Shown piece after piece: positions 1 to 8,057 of a DNA stretch of 64,000 nt. How positions within the stretch are numbered: the stretch's first letter is position 1; each line of letters begins with the position of its first letter. The translations under genes were made by a program, and so were the position numbers. Under the pieces are notes generated by a model that saw only the letters and a program-made list of their open reading frames with translations, was not told where the DNA came from and did not search any database. Location: the IMG/VR virus record IMGVR_UViG_3300027708_000022, positions 62,001-126,000 of that record, one strand, 5' to 3'. This stretch comes from a virus.

Positions 1-3
1 TTT

Positions 4-1686
4 TTGTTAATGAAAAGAGAAGTTAATAAACTTGCTAAATTGGAAAAAGTATCTCCTGCGACTAATGTGGACAGATCATTGGATGCGGAAACAGGAACAA
101 CAGATACTACACAACCATCTAAAATTGAAACTGAAAAAGGTGGATTTAATATTTTATTGTTAATTGCTGCTGTTGCCGCTGTTGCAACAGCTGTAACGGT
201 GGGATATGAAAATTTAAAAGAGTCATTTGATTCCACTATATCAGAATCTTTGAAACCACTTTTACATTTTGGTTCAGATTTATTTGAAGAATTTGAAAAT
301 ATATTTGATTGGACAGAATTAAGAATGTCTGATTTATCCGACCTTGCAGAAGATACAATGGATTTTTTCAAAGAAAATCTTTCTAAATTATTTAATATGG
401 ATGTTTTAGGTAAAATTAAAGATATTGCCAACAATGTTATCTCTAAATTTTTAGGAACGGATAGTGGTGGTGATAATGTAAAAACTCAAATTTATGATCC
501 TGAAGCTGAGAGAAATGCTGGAGAAGCAGAAGCTCAACATTATATGCGTGATAGGGAGTCAGCATTAGTAGCTGCTCAAAATGATCCAAATACCAAAACA
601 CGAAAGAAAAGATCAAGTAAAATTTTGGATATGGAGGGATTATTATCTGGTGAAAATGCTCTAGGTAATGTTATAGCTTCAGGTGAAAGTCGTGGAGCTG
701 GATACAATGCGTACAATAAAGGAACTATAGGAAATAAAATAATTGGTTCGGATAAAAAAATAGATTTTTCTAGTATGACACTTGATGAATATTTTAGAAG
801 ATCCGAATTGCCATCTAATGATCCTGATAAGTTATTTGCTGTTGGAAAATATCAAATAATTCCAGATACGATGAAAGGTATTGTTAAAGCTTTAGGGGTT
901 GATACAAAAACAACACAGTTAACACCTGATGTACAAGAATCTTTTTTTAAATATCTTGTTAGTAATAGAAGAAATTTGAACGCATATCTCAAAGGTAAAT
1001 CTGATGACTTAAATGGAGCTATTCTTGACCTTGCTAAAGAATGGGCAGCTGTCGGTGTTCCATATGATAATCCAGACGGGAAACAATTAAAAAGGGGACA
1101 ATCATATTATTCCGGAACAGGTGGTAATGCGGCTAGTCTTTCACCTGAAATCATTGGTCAAGCTTTAGTTAAACAGAGAAGTGATAATTTAACTTCACCG
1201 ACAACAGCATCAGCAAAAACACCATTACCAACTGCATCAGTAACACCAACAACAGTACCAACAACAACATTATCAAAAACACCATTACCAACTGCATCAG
1301 TAACACCAACAACAGTACCAACAACAACATCATCGAACATCACCAACAATACCAATACCAACAACATTACAGCACCAACAACAACGAACATCACCAACAA
1401 TACCAATACCAACAACATTACAGCACCAACAACAACGAACATCACCAACAATACCAATACCAACAACATTACAGCACAAGATATAACTTCGATAAAAACA
1501 GCATCTATATCTCCGAATGTTATTGGTAGTAAACCTAATAACCAAAAAACGGTGTATATTCCTGTTCCTATTTCCTCCGGATCTGGTGGAAACAATCAAG
1601 ATAATGTAACAAATTCAAGAAACAAATTAAAAGAGGATTATGTTGCACGATTAATGTGGAACAATCTTGTTAATAATCTCGGATAA
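4..1686 (+). CDS. Lysozyme/transglycosylase-like structural protein, possibly 5'-partial
   Basis: One of only two rightward genes. The frame is open to the left edge, so the start may lie outside the window; an in-frame ATG is at base 10. About residues 48-66 form a hydrophobic segment, followed by a helical region. Residues about 205-350 look like a lysozyme or soluble transglycosylase fold: a GES motif carrying a likely catalytic Glu, then AVGKYQIIPDTM and a helical tail. The C-terminal third is a Thr/Asn/Pro-rich repeat linker followed by a short basic end. Such proteins in T4-like phages are usually virion or tail components that open peptidoglycan. That role is inferred. It converges on gp32. 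Confidence 0.7.
   Translation: MLMKREVNKLAKLEKVSPATNVDRSLDAETGTTDTTQPSKIETEKGGFNILLLIAAVAAVATAVTVGYENLKESFDSTISESLKPLLHFGSDLFEEFENIFDWTELRMSDLSDLAEDTMDFFKENLSKLFNMDVLGKIKDIANNVISKFLGTDSGGDNVKTQIYDPEAERNAGEAEAQHYMRDRESALVAAQNDPNTKTRKKRSSKILDMEGLLSGENALGNVIASGESRGAGYNAYNKGTIGNKIIGSDKKIDFSSMTLDEYFRRSELPSNDPDKLFAVGKYQIIPDTMKGIVKALGVDTKTTQLTPDVQESFFKYLVSNRRNLNAYLKGKSDDLNGAILDLAKEWAAVGVPYDNPDGKQLKRGQSYYSGTGGNAASLSPEIIGQALVKQRSDNLTSPTTASAKTPLPTASVTPTTVPTTTLSKTPLPTASVTPTTVPTTTSSNITNNTNTNNITAPTTTNITNNTNTNNITAPTTTNITNNTNTNNITAQDITSIKTASISPNVIGSKPNNQKTVYIPVPISSGSGGNNQDNVTNSRNKLKEDYVARLMWNNLVNNLG
1215..1487 (+). repeat. In-frame tandem repeats (2 x 60 bp, then 3 x 51 bp)
   Basis: Two 60-bp units (20 residues, TPLPTASVTPTTVPTTT core) run from 1215 to 1334. 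Three 51-bp units (17 residues, NITNNTNTNNITAPTTT) run from 1335 to 1487. Copies are nearly identical, so the array is recent or prone to slippage. Both periods are multiples of three and keep the frame. Confidence 0.95.
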
Positions 1687-1691
1687 CAAAA

Positions 1692-1709
1692 AACCCGCCG
1701 AAGCGGGTT
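1692..1709 (-). terminator. Intrinsic terminator with UUCG tetraloop downstream of gp32
   Basis: Read leftward this is AACCCGC-TTCG-GCGGGTT followed directly by a T run, so a 7-bp stem with a UUCG loop and U tract. It lies 23 bp past the gp32 stop. The plus-strand direction has no T run, so it mainly ends the leftward transcript. C(UUCG)G loops are typical of T4-type terminators. Confidence 0.9.
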
Positions 1710-1731
1710 AAACTCTATTGTGGAGATAAGT

Positions 1732-2631
1732 TTATTTTGTGTCTGCTAGTGAATTAAAGTAATCCATTTCTTCATCGGCTTCAGCAACAACTTTCTTATC
1801 AAGTGCAGCTAAGTCCTCTTCTTTAAATGAATCTAACACAGCAGTTTCCGCCTTAGTTCTAGGATTTTCAACACCTGCGAAACCAAGAACCTTATCGAGG
1901 CGAGCTTTGAGTACATCATAAGATTTAAACTGTCCCTTCTCTGTGAATTCTTTTAGTGAGAATTCTTTCTTCCAGAGAGCTTCAAGTTTTTCATCGTCAC
2001 CATCAAACAATGCAGACATACCAGCAAATTCTGACTTGTCATAGTTGCGATAACCTTCAACATTACGAATCTTCAATTTGAAGTTAGCACCTTCCCACAT
2101 ATCAAATGGGTTAACTGGTGATTCATCAGCAAATTCTGGATTCATTGCTTCGGAAATCTTATCGAAAATCTTTTTACCAAACTTATAGAGTTTGATTTGA
2201 CCTTCGTTTTCTGGATTGCTTGGGTCAGAAAGAACCAAGATATTAGCCATGTAAGTCAACTTACGTTTCTGTTTACGGACAATCTCTTTGTTGGCTTCGA
2301 TGCCTGAATTCCAAAGAGTGCTGTTGTGTTCACAGACAGGACATTTATCGTTTAATGTTGTCAAGCAGTTGTCAATAAACCAACCGCCAGGTCCCTGAAA
2401 ACCATGACTGAAAGTACGAACCCAAGGAAGAGCATCATCACCGTCTACAGCAGGTGCAGGCAAGAAACGAATCTGTGCCATACCGTTACCTGATTTATCT
2501 ACTGATGGTTGCCAAAGGCGGGTGTCATCTTTTGAACCGGCTTCTGAAGAACCGGATTGAGTATCGTTGATTGCTTTGGTGAGTTTGTCCAAAGAACTAC
2601 GATCACGTTTTAAATTTGCGAAATTCGACAT
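1732..2631 (-). CDS. 32: Single-stranded DNA-binding protein, T4 gp32 family
   Basis: 299 residues, close to T4 gp32 (301). The OB-fold core contains SGNGMAQIRFLPAP, matching the T4 NAGNGQAVIRFLP region. A zinc site is visible as a His in RTFSHGF plus three Cys in DNC...CPVC. The C-terminus is acidic (EADEEMDYF), as needed in this family for recruiting replication partners. The N-terminus is basic. It coats ssDNA during replication, recombination and repair. The start has GAGGTAA as ribosome site. It is next to gp59, gp33 and dsbA as in T4. Confidence 0.97.
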   Translation of the reverse strand: MSNFANLKRDRSSLDKLTKAINDTQSGSSEAGSKDDTRLWQPSVDKSGNGMAQIRFLPAPAVDGDDALPWVRTFSHGFQGPGGWFIDNCLTTLNDKCPVCEHNSTLWNSGIEANKEIVRKQKRKLTYMANILVLSDPSNPENEGQIKLYKFGKKIFDKISEAMNPEFADESPVNPFDMWEGANFKLKIRNVEGYRNYDKSEFAGMSALFDGDDEKLEALWKKEFSLKEFTEKGQFKSYDVLKARLDKVLGFAGVENPRTKAETAVLDSFKEEDLAALDKKVVAEADEEMDYFNSLADTK

Positions 2632-2690
2632 TTTTTATTACCTCGTATTTAATGTATGTTAATGTATATTTTTTATCCACATGATGCATG

Positions 2691-2704
2691 ATATACTAGT
2701 ATAT
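2691..2704. promoter_or_regulatory. Palindromic -10-like element in the gp32 leader
   Basis: A perfect 14-bp palindrome ATATACTAGTATAT lies 60 bp upstream of gp32. On the minus strand it contains TATACT in the context GCATATATACTAG, which is shared word for word with the leader promoter near 23420. No good -35 is present, so this may be an activator-dependent middle promoter or a gp32 operator. Confidence 0.35.
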
Positions 2705-2733
2705 ATGCTTCTTCCAAGTGGGTGGATCACAAC

Positions 2734-3327
2734 TCATAATATAACCTTCTTCAAAATCAACTTGTATTTTACATCATCTAGCATAAGAAATGCGGCATAC
2801 TTGGTCAATTTCATTTCATATTCTGGCCATCGGATAGTATCCGTAATTCTTTTGTTCCACATGGGCAAGAAATTAAGGATTCTGTTTAGGATGATTAGTG
2901 TCTCTGGAGATATCTCTTTACGCAAAGCTTTAGTTAAGAGTACTGGATAGTCTCCATTCGTCACCAAAACATCGTTTGGATTCTTACAGACTGAGAACAA
3001 GTTTCTACATTCATTTTCAAAGGTATAAGACATTGATTGTATAACCTTCTGTCTTTGCCTATAGATAATTTCACACTCTTCACCTAGTAGAGTGCCAACC
3101 CAAACTTTGCTATCTTCCAAAAGATTAGCCACAAGAAAATTGATGTAATCATCTTTAATTGGATGTTTACGGGATAACTTGTAGAAGTGGAATTTATCCT
3201 TACGATTTTCAAACGTAATAACGCTGACGTTACTTTTCCCATTATATTTTAGATAGTCATAAGATTTTTGGGTAAAATGTAACTTGAGTCCGTTGTATAT
3301 AGAGAAGGCTTCATAACCTGTCATCAT
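2734..3327 (-). CDS. 59: Loader of DNA helicase, T4 gp59 family
   Basis: 197 residues (T4 gp59 is 217). DKFHFYKLSRKH followed by INFLVANLLEDSKVWVGTL aligns well with T4 gp59 DKYFFQKLSEKY and FISNLVANQDAWIGDI. A later region with FENECRNLF matches the T4 FEEDIRNIY segment. The family loads the gp41 replicative helicase onto gp32-coated forks. The position between gp33 and gp32 is the T4 order. It overlaps the gp33 end by four bases. Confidence 0.9.
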   Translation of the reverse strand: MMTGYEAFSIYNGLKLHFTQKSYDYLKYNGKSNVSVITFENRKDKFHFYKLSRKHPIKDDYINFLVANLLEDSKVWVGTLLGEECEIIYRQRQKVIQSMSYTFENECRNLFSVCKNPNDVLVTNGDYPVLLTKALRKEISPETLIILNRILNFLPMWNKRITDTIRWPEYEMKLTKYAAFLMLDDVKYKLILKKVIL

Positions 3328-3557
3328 ATTGGTAATCGTGGACTTTTATTCTTCAGTAAGTTAAATTCAATTGCATTACATTCAATTTTGCCTTTAAGGT
3401 TGGCGTTAATTAATGTTGATGCTACCTCGATTTCCAATCCAGTCTTTCTACAGTATTCAACGATAGCCTCAATGTAATTGTAGTCGGTACCAGAAACCAT
3501 TTTTTCAATCTCTACTGCAAACTTCATCATTTCATCCTTAGTTGGCATTATTTTCAC
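3324..3557 (-). CDS. 33: Late-promoter transcription coactivator, T4 gp33-like
   Basis: 77 residues. The core IEKMVSGTDYNYIEAIVEYC resembles T4 gp33 IEKMVEEFGMSYLEATTAFL, and the C-terminal KIECNAIEFNLL matches KIQSEAIDENLL. In T4, gp33 bridges RNA polymerase, the gp55 late sigma and the sliding clamp. The protein is shorter than T4 gp33 at its N-terminus. Synteny between dsbA and gp59 supports the call. TATAAATA late promoters elsewhere in the window fit its presence. Confidence 0.85.
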   Translation of the reverse strand: MKIMPTKDEMMKFAVEIEKMVSGTDYNYIEAIVEYCRKTGLEIEVASTLINANLKGKIECNAIEFNLLKNKSPRLPI

Positions 3558-3826
3558 TTAACAATTGTTTCATATAACGATTCAAATTGTTCATGAGTAG
3601 CAACTTCTTCATCAAAGTTTTGTCTATGATAAACCTTAACTAATTTGCTAACCAATCGTTTAGGTAATTGCAGGTCTTTTGCAATGGCGGCTACAGACTC
3701 TTTGATATAGTCCTTTTCACCTTCCATTCGTGTCATTGCACCAGAACATTCTTTGAGAACATCCAACAATTTCTTTTGATCTGCTGGATTAGAAATCTGA
3801 TTAACACTCAATTGTACTACAGCCAT
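3554..3826 (-). CDS. dsbA: Double-stranded DNA-binding protein DsbA-like
   Basis: 90 residues, versus 89 in T4 DsbA. The C-terminal half LVKVYHRQNFDEEVATHEQF matches T4 LLALYHKDNRDVFEAETEEV. DsbA binds dsDNA and enhances late transcription in T4. It is the first gene of the dsbA-33-59-32 set and overlaps gp33 by four bases. An upstream ribosome site GGAG is present. Confidence 0.85.
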   Translation of the reverse strand: MAVVQLSVNQISNPADQKKLLDVLKECSGAMTRMEGEKDYIKESVAAIAKDLQLPKRLVSKLVKVYHRQNFDEEVATHEQFESLYETIVK

Positions 3827-3861
3827 AATATAACTCCTGTTTAATTATAAAAAAAATATGA

Positions 3862-4512
3862 TTAGTCCCAAAGACCTTCGTAATACTTACCAAACAGGCG
3901 AAATCCGTTTTCTTTGCGCTTTTGCCAAGCCTTTAAACCAACCCAATCTACCTTGAGTTTACTTTGATAGTTACTATCATTATCCCAAGGAAATTTATCA
4001 TCACATTCAGAGTGGTCAAAAAATCTACCTTCGGCATCATCATCAACTTTCTGTTCAAATGCCCAAATCATTTCATCAAGAACCCATTCCCATCGAGCAT
4101 GAATATTTGGATAATCATCGTCATATGATTTATCTTCTTTATAAAAATCAAAGACGGATTGTTCTTCATACTCTTGTGTACCTGTTGTACGCAGGTGCTC
4201 AGGAACATCCTCAAGGTCAACAAAAGGTGAACCGTGTTTGGTTGCTTTAAGCTGCTTAAGCATTGGTAAAATGATTGGTGCTAGAGTGCTATCCATACTC
4301 CAAGTATCCCAATAATCAATCTTCGCATAGTCGATCTTTGGATGTACTACATCAAGGACTTTTCGGAGAGCTTCACAGATTGGATTTAGGCGGTCAGACC
4401 ACTTATCAATAAGCGGTTCTTTATAGTCAATCTCACGCCAGAAGAATACTTTCTCCAGTATGGTGTAAGGACTTAACCAATGGTTTCGGTATTTGTTGCT
4501 ATACACACGCAT
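3862..4512 (-). CDS. Conserved phage protein of unknown function
   Basis: 216 residues, rich in Trp, Asp and Tyr, with DTWSMDSTLAPIILPML and a C-terminal LKAWQKRKENGFRLFGKYY segment. It looks like a family widespread in large phages, but no catalytic motif is evident and I cannot give a function. The ribosome site AAGGAT precedes the ATG. Confidence 0.75.
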   Translation of the reverse strand: MRVYSNKYRNHWLSPYTILEKVFFWREIDYKEPLIDKWSDRLNPICEALRKVLDVVHPKIDYAKIDYWDTWSMDSTLAPIILPMLKQLKATKHGSPFVDLEDVPEHLRTTGTQEYEEQSVFDFYKEDKSYDDDYPNIHARWEWVLDEMIWAFEQKVDDDAEGRFFDHSECDDKFPWDNDSNYQSKLKVDWVGLKAWQKRKENGFRLFGKYYEGLWD

Positions 4513-4576
4513 TATTTTTTATCCTTACAAAAATTGAAATGACAGTTTTTCAACAGAACTGCCAAACTGAATTAAA

Positions 4577-5023
4577 TTAGAACTTGTACTTGATACCCGC
4601 AGTGATGACACTACCATTAAATCGAGTAACGCCAGATTCAGCATATTGATATGCATAGTCAAGTGTTCCTGCAACCGACTTTGTAAATGGTACAGTCAAA
4701 CCGAGACCAACAGTCCCTGCTGAACCACTTGTAGCGCTTTGATTGTTGAGGTATACATAACCAACTTTACCAGCAACTACCAAACTGTTCGTAGTATATA
4801 AATCATATGAGCCAGTAAGAGACCAACGATTCTGAGTAGAACCATTTAACCATGCTTGACCATATCCAGCTTCTAAACCTAGTTTGTCAAATTTCTGACC
4901 AGCGGTAACACCAGCTAAACCACCTGATGCACTACCAGTAACAGCACCACCATTAACACCAACTTCAAAAGCAGCTACGTTAAATGCTGCCAAAAGTGTT
5001 GCAATCAAAAGTACTTTTTTCAT
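4577..5023 (-). CDS. Exported outer-membrane beta-barrel protein
   Basis: 148 residues. A clear signal peptide (MKKVLLIATLLAAFNVAA) is followed by alternating amphipathic strands rich in Gly, Tyr, Ser and Thr, ending in KYKF with the C-terminal Phe that Gram-negative barrels use for BAM-dependent insertion. The size suits an 8-strand barrel such as OmpX or OmpW type. A phage-encoded outer-membrane barrel could block or alter receptor use (superinfection exclusion) or change permeability. That role is inferred from location only. It is monocistronic, with a hairpin (GTTAGGTT/AACCTAAC) in its leader around 5050-5081. Confidence 0.8.
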   Translation of the reverse strand: MKKVLLIATLLAAFNVAAFEVGVNGGAVTGSASGGLAGVTAGQKFDKLGLEAGYGQAWLNGSTQNRWSLTGSYDLYTTNSLVVAGKVGYVYLNNQSATSGSAGTVGLGLTVPFTKSVAGTLDYAYQYAESGVTRFNGSVITAGIKYKF

Positions 5024-5095
5024 TTATAAACTCCAAAGTTAATAAGAATGTTAGGTTATTATGATACAGGGTCAACCTAACAAAAACCCAACAAA

Positions 5096-5332
5096 TTATT
5101 TCGAATCAATAAATTTATAAAGTTTGTTTGCTTTTTCTAGAATCTTTTCTTCTGTTGGAAAATCAGGAAATCCAGGATGTGATGGTGGTGTAGTATTATT
5201 TTCCCGAGCGGTGGTAACCTGTGTATGAAAATTCTCATCAATTACCTGTCGTTTGCCATAATATTCATCATTAAGCATTCCTGCGGCCATCTTCAAAACT
5301 TCTAAACGCACTTCATATGGATTTAAACTCAT
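5096..5332 (-). CDS. Small conserved phage protein
   Basis: 78 residues, starting MSLNPYEVRLEVLKMAAGML and ending in a charged helix. Proteins with this N-terminus occur in T4-like marine and freshwater phages, with no known function. It lies directly downstream of the tmRNA, with ribosome site AAGGAG, so it may be cotranscribed with it. Confidence 0.7.
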   Translation of the reverse strand: MSLNPYEVRLEVLKMAAGMLNDEYYGKRQVIDENFHTQVTTARENNTTPPSHPGFPDFPTEEKILEKANKLYKFIDSK

Positions 5333-5374
5333 TTTACTTCTCCTTAGTGTGTGTAACTACTGTGTGTGTAAAGC

Positions 5375-5672
5375 GATAGTTGATTCTGTTTCCAAGTTCA
5401 ACTATCAAAACTCAGATGGTTATGCTTACGCAGCCATCAAAAAGCGATTATCGTTTGCTTTTATAGTTTTTTACTTTTAGCGACTATCTGTGTCGAGTTG
5501 TCCATTCCGTTACTTGTTGCCCAATCGAAACCTGGTCAGCCCATCAAAAGCATACTCGATCGTTTCCTGTCTTATCAATCTTATGACACCAAGTATGCTT
5601 TTGGTGGAGCTGGAGGGAATCGAACCCTCGTCTTGAACACTTTTCTCTTTACTTCATACAACTATACAACCA
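5375..5672 (-). ncRNA. ssrA: Permuted two-piece tmRNA (ssrA), tag ANDNRFLMAA
   Basis: Read leftward, the acceptor piece comes first. It has a T arm GAGGG-TTCGATT-CCCTC (5629-5613) and CCAGCTCCACCA ending at 5602. An intervening segment follows whose ends form a perfect 10-bp stem (5592-5601 with 5547-5556). Then comes the coding piece, starting GGGCTGACCAGGTTTCGATT (from 5542), which matches the canonical tmRNA 5' end and pairs with CAGCTCC. The tag frame GCA...TAA at 5458-5426 encodes ANDNRFLMAA. A 9-bp hairpin (5375-5383 with 5398-5406) closes the 3' side. The order acceptor-spacer-coding is the circular permutation of two-piece tmRNAs. With SmpB it would rescue stalled ribosomes. The ends are approximate. 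Confidence 0.93.
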
Positions 5673-5679
5673 TTATATA

Positions 5680-6360
5680 TCACTTCACGATTTTAGTCAA
5701 TGGTGAATTCGCTAAAAACGACAATAATTGGGTACGGTACATATACTTTTGCCTAACAAAGATTTGTGGTTGCCCGCCTTCTACTGCAATGGCAACAACT
5801 ATAGTATCAATTGTTTTGTTAGTTAATTCCTCAAACATTTCAGCATAAGCCGTACATTGTAGGAAATAATTTAGAATGTTTTCTTCCAACTTTTCTTTTG
5901 ATGAGGACTTATAATCTATGATTGATAACCTTTTATTCCATTCTGCAATAGTATCAACACGACCAGCAATTCTCAGCTTGTCAGAATAAAGTGGTTGTTC
6001 AATTGCATATATCTTACCGATATTTTTATCCAATTCAGGACGCAATTGAAAAAACAACTCTTTAATATTTGGCATCATATTGCGAATTTTTAAATCACTC
6101 ATTTCATTGAGCAAATATTTTTCACAAGCCAAATGCAATGCTTCACCTCGGCGTGAGGCACGACCTGATACTTTATTGGCTTCTTCTTCACCAACTCGGT
6201 TACGCCATGCATCAATAGCACCTTTGTTCATAGACCCAAGTACTGTTGTTACTGACGGGTATGCTTTGCCTGAAGGTGTATAATATAACCGACCAGATTC
6301 TGTTGTCTTTGCTTCCATCTCAAAATCTAATTCAGGTAACTTCTCATGTGTGAAAATCAT
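5680..6360 (-). CDS. PD-(D/E)XK exonuclease, RecB/MGME1-like
   Basis: 226 residues. Motifs in order: an RGEALHLACE helix, IAGRVDTIAEW (Asp), LSIIDYKSS (D-x-K catalytic pair) and a QCTAYAEMFEEL helix (Q-xxx-Y motif). This is the RecB/Cas4/MGME1-type nuclease core, used by T4-like phages in DNA processing or recombination. The N-terminal SGKAYPSVTTVLG is also typical. It lies just upstream of the tmRNA acceptor piece and its stop is eight bases before the proposed RNA. Confidence 0.88.
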   Translation of the reverse strand: MIFTHEKLPELDFEMEAKTTESGRLYYTPSGKAYPSVTTVLGSMNKGAIDAWRNRVGEEEANKVSGRASRRGEALHLACEKYLLNEMSDLKIRNMMPNIKELFFQLRPELDKNIGKIYAIEQPLYSDKLRIAGRVDTIAEWNKRLSIIDYKSSSKEKLEENILNYFLQCTAYAEMFEELTNKTIDTIVVAIAVEGGQPQIFVRQKYMYRTQLLSFLANSPLTKIVK

Positions 6361-6680
6361 CTATTTCTTGTTCTTTTAGTAATGCGGTCAACGTGCTTTT
6401 TAACTACTTGTGAGGTTCTAACTTCTTTGATAGATTTTTTATAATATCTTTCACCAACGGTACTGCTAGGGTGTGCCTCTGCAACCTTTGATAAAACTTC
6501 TTTCCATCCATCACCAGCCTTTTGGTCTGGAGTTCCACCTGAAGATGAAACGATAGCAGGTGCTGTCATCACAGTTTCAATATGTGGATTTTCAAGAAGA
6601 TACTTTTCTCTTTCTGATATCTTCATAAAAGATTCAAAAACTTCACTTGTCTTGGTATCAATAAATCTATAAGTTGGCAT
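6357..6680 (-). CDS. Conserved phage protein (MPTYRF family)
   Basis: 107 residues from the ATG at 6680, chosen because CCGGAG sits nine bases upstream; a longer upstream frame lacks such a site. It starts MPTYRFIDTKTSEVFESFMK and has a conserved WKEVLSKVAEAHP block, a family common in T4-like cyanophages and relatives. It resembles FmdB-type proteins at the N-terminus but lacks the zinc cysteines. Function unknown. It overlaps the previous gene by 14 bases. Confidence 0.8.
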   Translation of the reverse strand: MPTYRFIDTKTSEVFESFMKISEREKYLLENPHIETVMTAPAIVSSSGGTPDQKAGDGWKEVLSKVAEAHPSSTVGERYYKKSIKEVRTSQVVKKHVDRITKRTRNR

Positions 6681-7230
6681 TAAACCACTCCGGTACAGGA
6701 CGACTATTAACCTTGCCTTTCCATGATGCAAGGTGTTGCTTATTACTTATGTAATAATTCCTGTAGGATGCCAAAGAATTACCTGCAATTTTAACATCAT
6801 CAGGCATAGCAGTTGTAGGTTCTGTGAAACCAGTAAGTGCAATATTATCAGGTACCATATCATGTAACATCTGTACTAATCCATCACGCTCACATTTATG
6901 GACTTTACCATAGCGATAGGTATATTCTTTACATAATTCAACTAAAAGGTTTGATAACCAAAAATAGTTACCAACAGAATGTCTCACCCAAACAGCGGAA
7001 GGATGATTAATGTGAGTTGCACTATACATAACAGATTCACGAGCATCCGGTAAAATCCATCTTTTGACATTGCGACCAGTAAAAGATTTTTGTACAGATT
7101 CATCACCATCTAAAACTCGATGAGCAGTGGAAAGAAGCTGACAATATTCTAATATCATTTTAATGGTGTGTTTGTCATTGTGCATTTCGGCACAAAGCTT
7201 AGGATCATGGTGTAAGTAAAAAATGTTCAC
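6667..7230 (-). CDS. Conserved phage protein with His-rich N-terminal motif
   Basis: 187 residues from a GTG at 7230, whose GTGA overlaps the TGA of the preceding 41-residue gene and implies translational coupling. The N-terminus NIFYLHHDPKLCAEMHNDKH and the following KMILEYCQLLSTAHR are strongly conserved in many large phages. His, Asp and Glu clusters suggest a metal site, but no enzyme family is certain. It may be a nucleic-acid enzyme by context (next to a nuclease). Confidence 0.78.
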   Translation of the reverse strand: MNIFYLHHDPKLCAEMHNDKHTIKMILEYCQLLSTAHRVLDGDESVQKSFTGRNVKRWILPDARESVMYSATHINHPSAVWVRHSVGNYFWLSNLLVELCKEYTYRYGKVHKCERDGLVQMLHDMVPDNIALTGFTEPTTAMPDDVKIAGNSLASYRNYYISNKQHLASWKGKVNSRPVPEWFNANL

Positions 7231-7352
7231 TTCGCTTGAACCCACTTACGAACAACATCGGTCAAACCTTGATGGTCATAGATTGGGGTAACACTCGGTT
7301 GGAAAACATCAAACATTTTTTTCCATAGAATCTGATAATTAAAATGATACAT
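7227..7352 (-). CDS. Small conserved-type ORF, 41 residues
   Basis: The ORF fills the gap between its neighbours exactly, has AGGA ten bases before its ATG, and ends in a TGA that overlaps the next start. The peptide begins MYHFNYQILWKKMFDVFQ and is rich in aromatics. Function unknown. The tight coupling is the main evidence that it is translated. Confidence 0.6.
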   Translation of the reverse strand: MYHFNYQILWKKMFDVFQPSVTPIYDHQGLTDVVRKWVQAK

Positions 7353-7372
7353 TTGAAATCCTATTGCGTGGG

Positions 7373-7750
7373 TTAAACTGATTCTTCAATTTTAGTAACT
7401 GTAATTGTTTCAGGTTCTTCGGCCTTAGGCAATTCGGTTGCTTTCAACTCTTGCAAACTAGCAACAGGTTTTTCTGCTGTAGTATTGTGTATGCCAGCAC
7501 GGCGCATATATTGTTTCAATTCATCAACATTCACTAGCTGGTAGCCAGCAACTTTACGACCGTCTTTGATAACTTTAATTATACCACGCATTTTTGTTTT
7601 GATTGCCCACATATAGGTCGACAATTTATACATTTGAATTTGGTCACCCAAGAGGATCCCAATTTCTTCCGTTGTTACAACCTTACCAGAAATCATTACA
7701 GTTAATACTTTTTGGGTATGATTCAACCTAACTGTTTTTACTTTTGCCAT
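7373..7750 (-). CDS. Small basic protein, possible DNA-binding regulator
   Basis: 125 residues from the ATG at 7750; the upstream TTG start would include the ribosome site GGAG itself. The body is a basic alpha/beta domain (VKTVRLNHTQKVLTVMISG, then LLGDQIQMYKLSTYMWAIK), followed by a Pro/Glu-rich tail. The order of helices could be a winged helix, but this is only a guess. Confidence 0.6.
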   Translation of the reverse strand: MAKVKTVRLNHTQKVLTVMISGKVVTTEEIGILLGDQIQMYKLSTYMWAIKTKMRGIIKVIKDGRKVAGYQLVNVDELKQYMRRAGIHNTTAEKPVASLQELKATELPKAEEPETITVTKIEESV

Positions 7751-7794
7751 TATATAAAACTCCAATTTAATTATTAATAACTACCATGGTATCA

Positions 7795-7826
7795 CAATAC
7801 TGCCTGTAAGTCAAGCAGTCTTTCGG
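7795..7826 (-). promoter_or_regulatory. Sigma70-like promoter upstream of the 7750 gene
   Basis: The minus strand has TTGACT about 17 bp before GATACCATGG in the same spacing as the strong early promoters, but with a poor -10. A weaker member of the set. Confidence 0.35.
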
Positions 7827-7829
7827 CAA

Positions 7830-8057
7830 TCATCGGTAATATACCGAAAAACGATTGGCGAAATCTTTCAGGCAATCCTGCATACGTTGATGGCGTGGCC
7901 GAATATCAGAAAAGCAGGTTCGTGGCCCACGATACCGAATTCGGAACTTCTTGCCTTTTTTACGCAATAGCGTTTTCACTTCATCAAGGTATTCAATAGG
8001 AACATTTTTGTACCGTGCCATTTCACGATAATTCACGAAAGGGGATAAATTCATCAT
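7830..8057 (-). CDS. Hypothetical basic protein
   Basis: 75 residues, strongly basic (KTLLRKKGKKFRIRYRGP), with two Cys. Its ATG overlaps the stop of the GP88-family gene (ATGA), so it is cotranslated with it. No family recognised. Confidence 0.65.
   Translation of the reverse strand: MMNLSPFVNYREMARYKNVPIEYLDEVKTLLRKKGKKFRIRYRGPRTCFSDIRPRHQRMQDCLKDFANRFSVYYR

Noticed and set aside
1158-1595. Open frame on the minus strand opposite the Thr/Asn repeats (145 codons of Val/Leu repeats)
   Set aside because: It is the complement of the low-complexity repeat in the real plus-strand gene, with no ribosome site or promoter.
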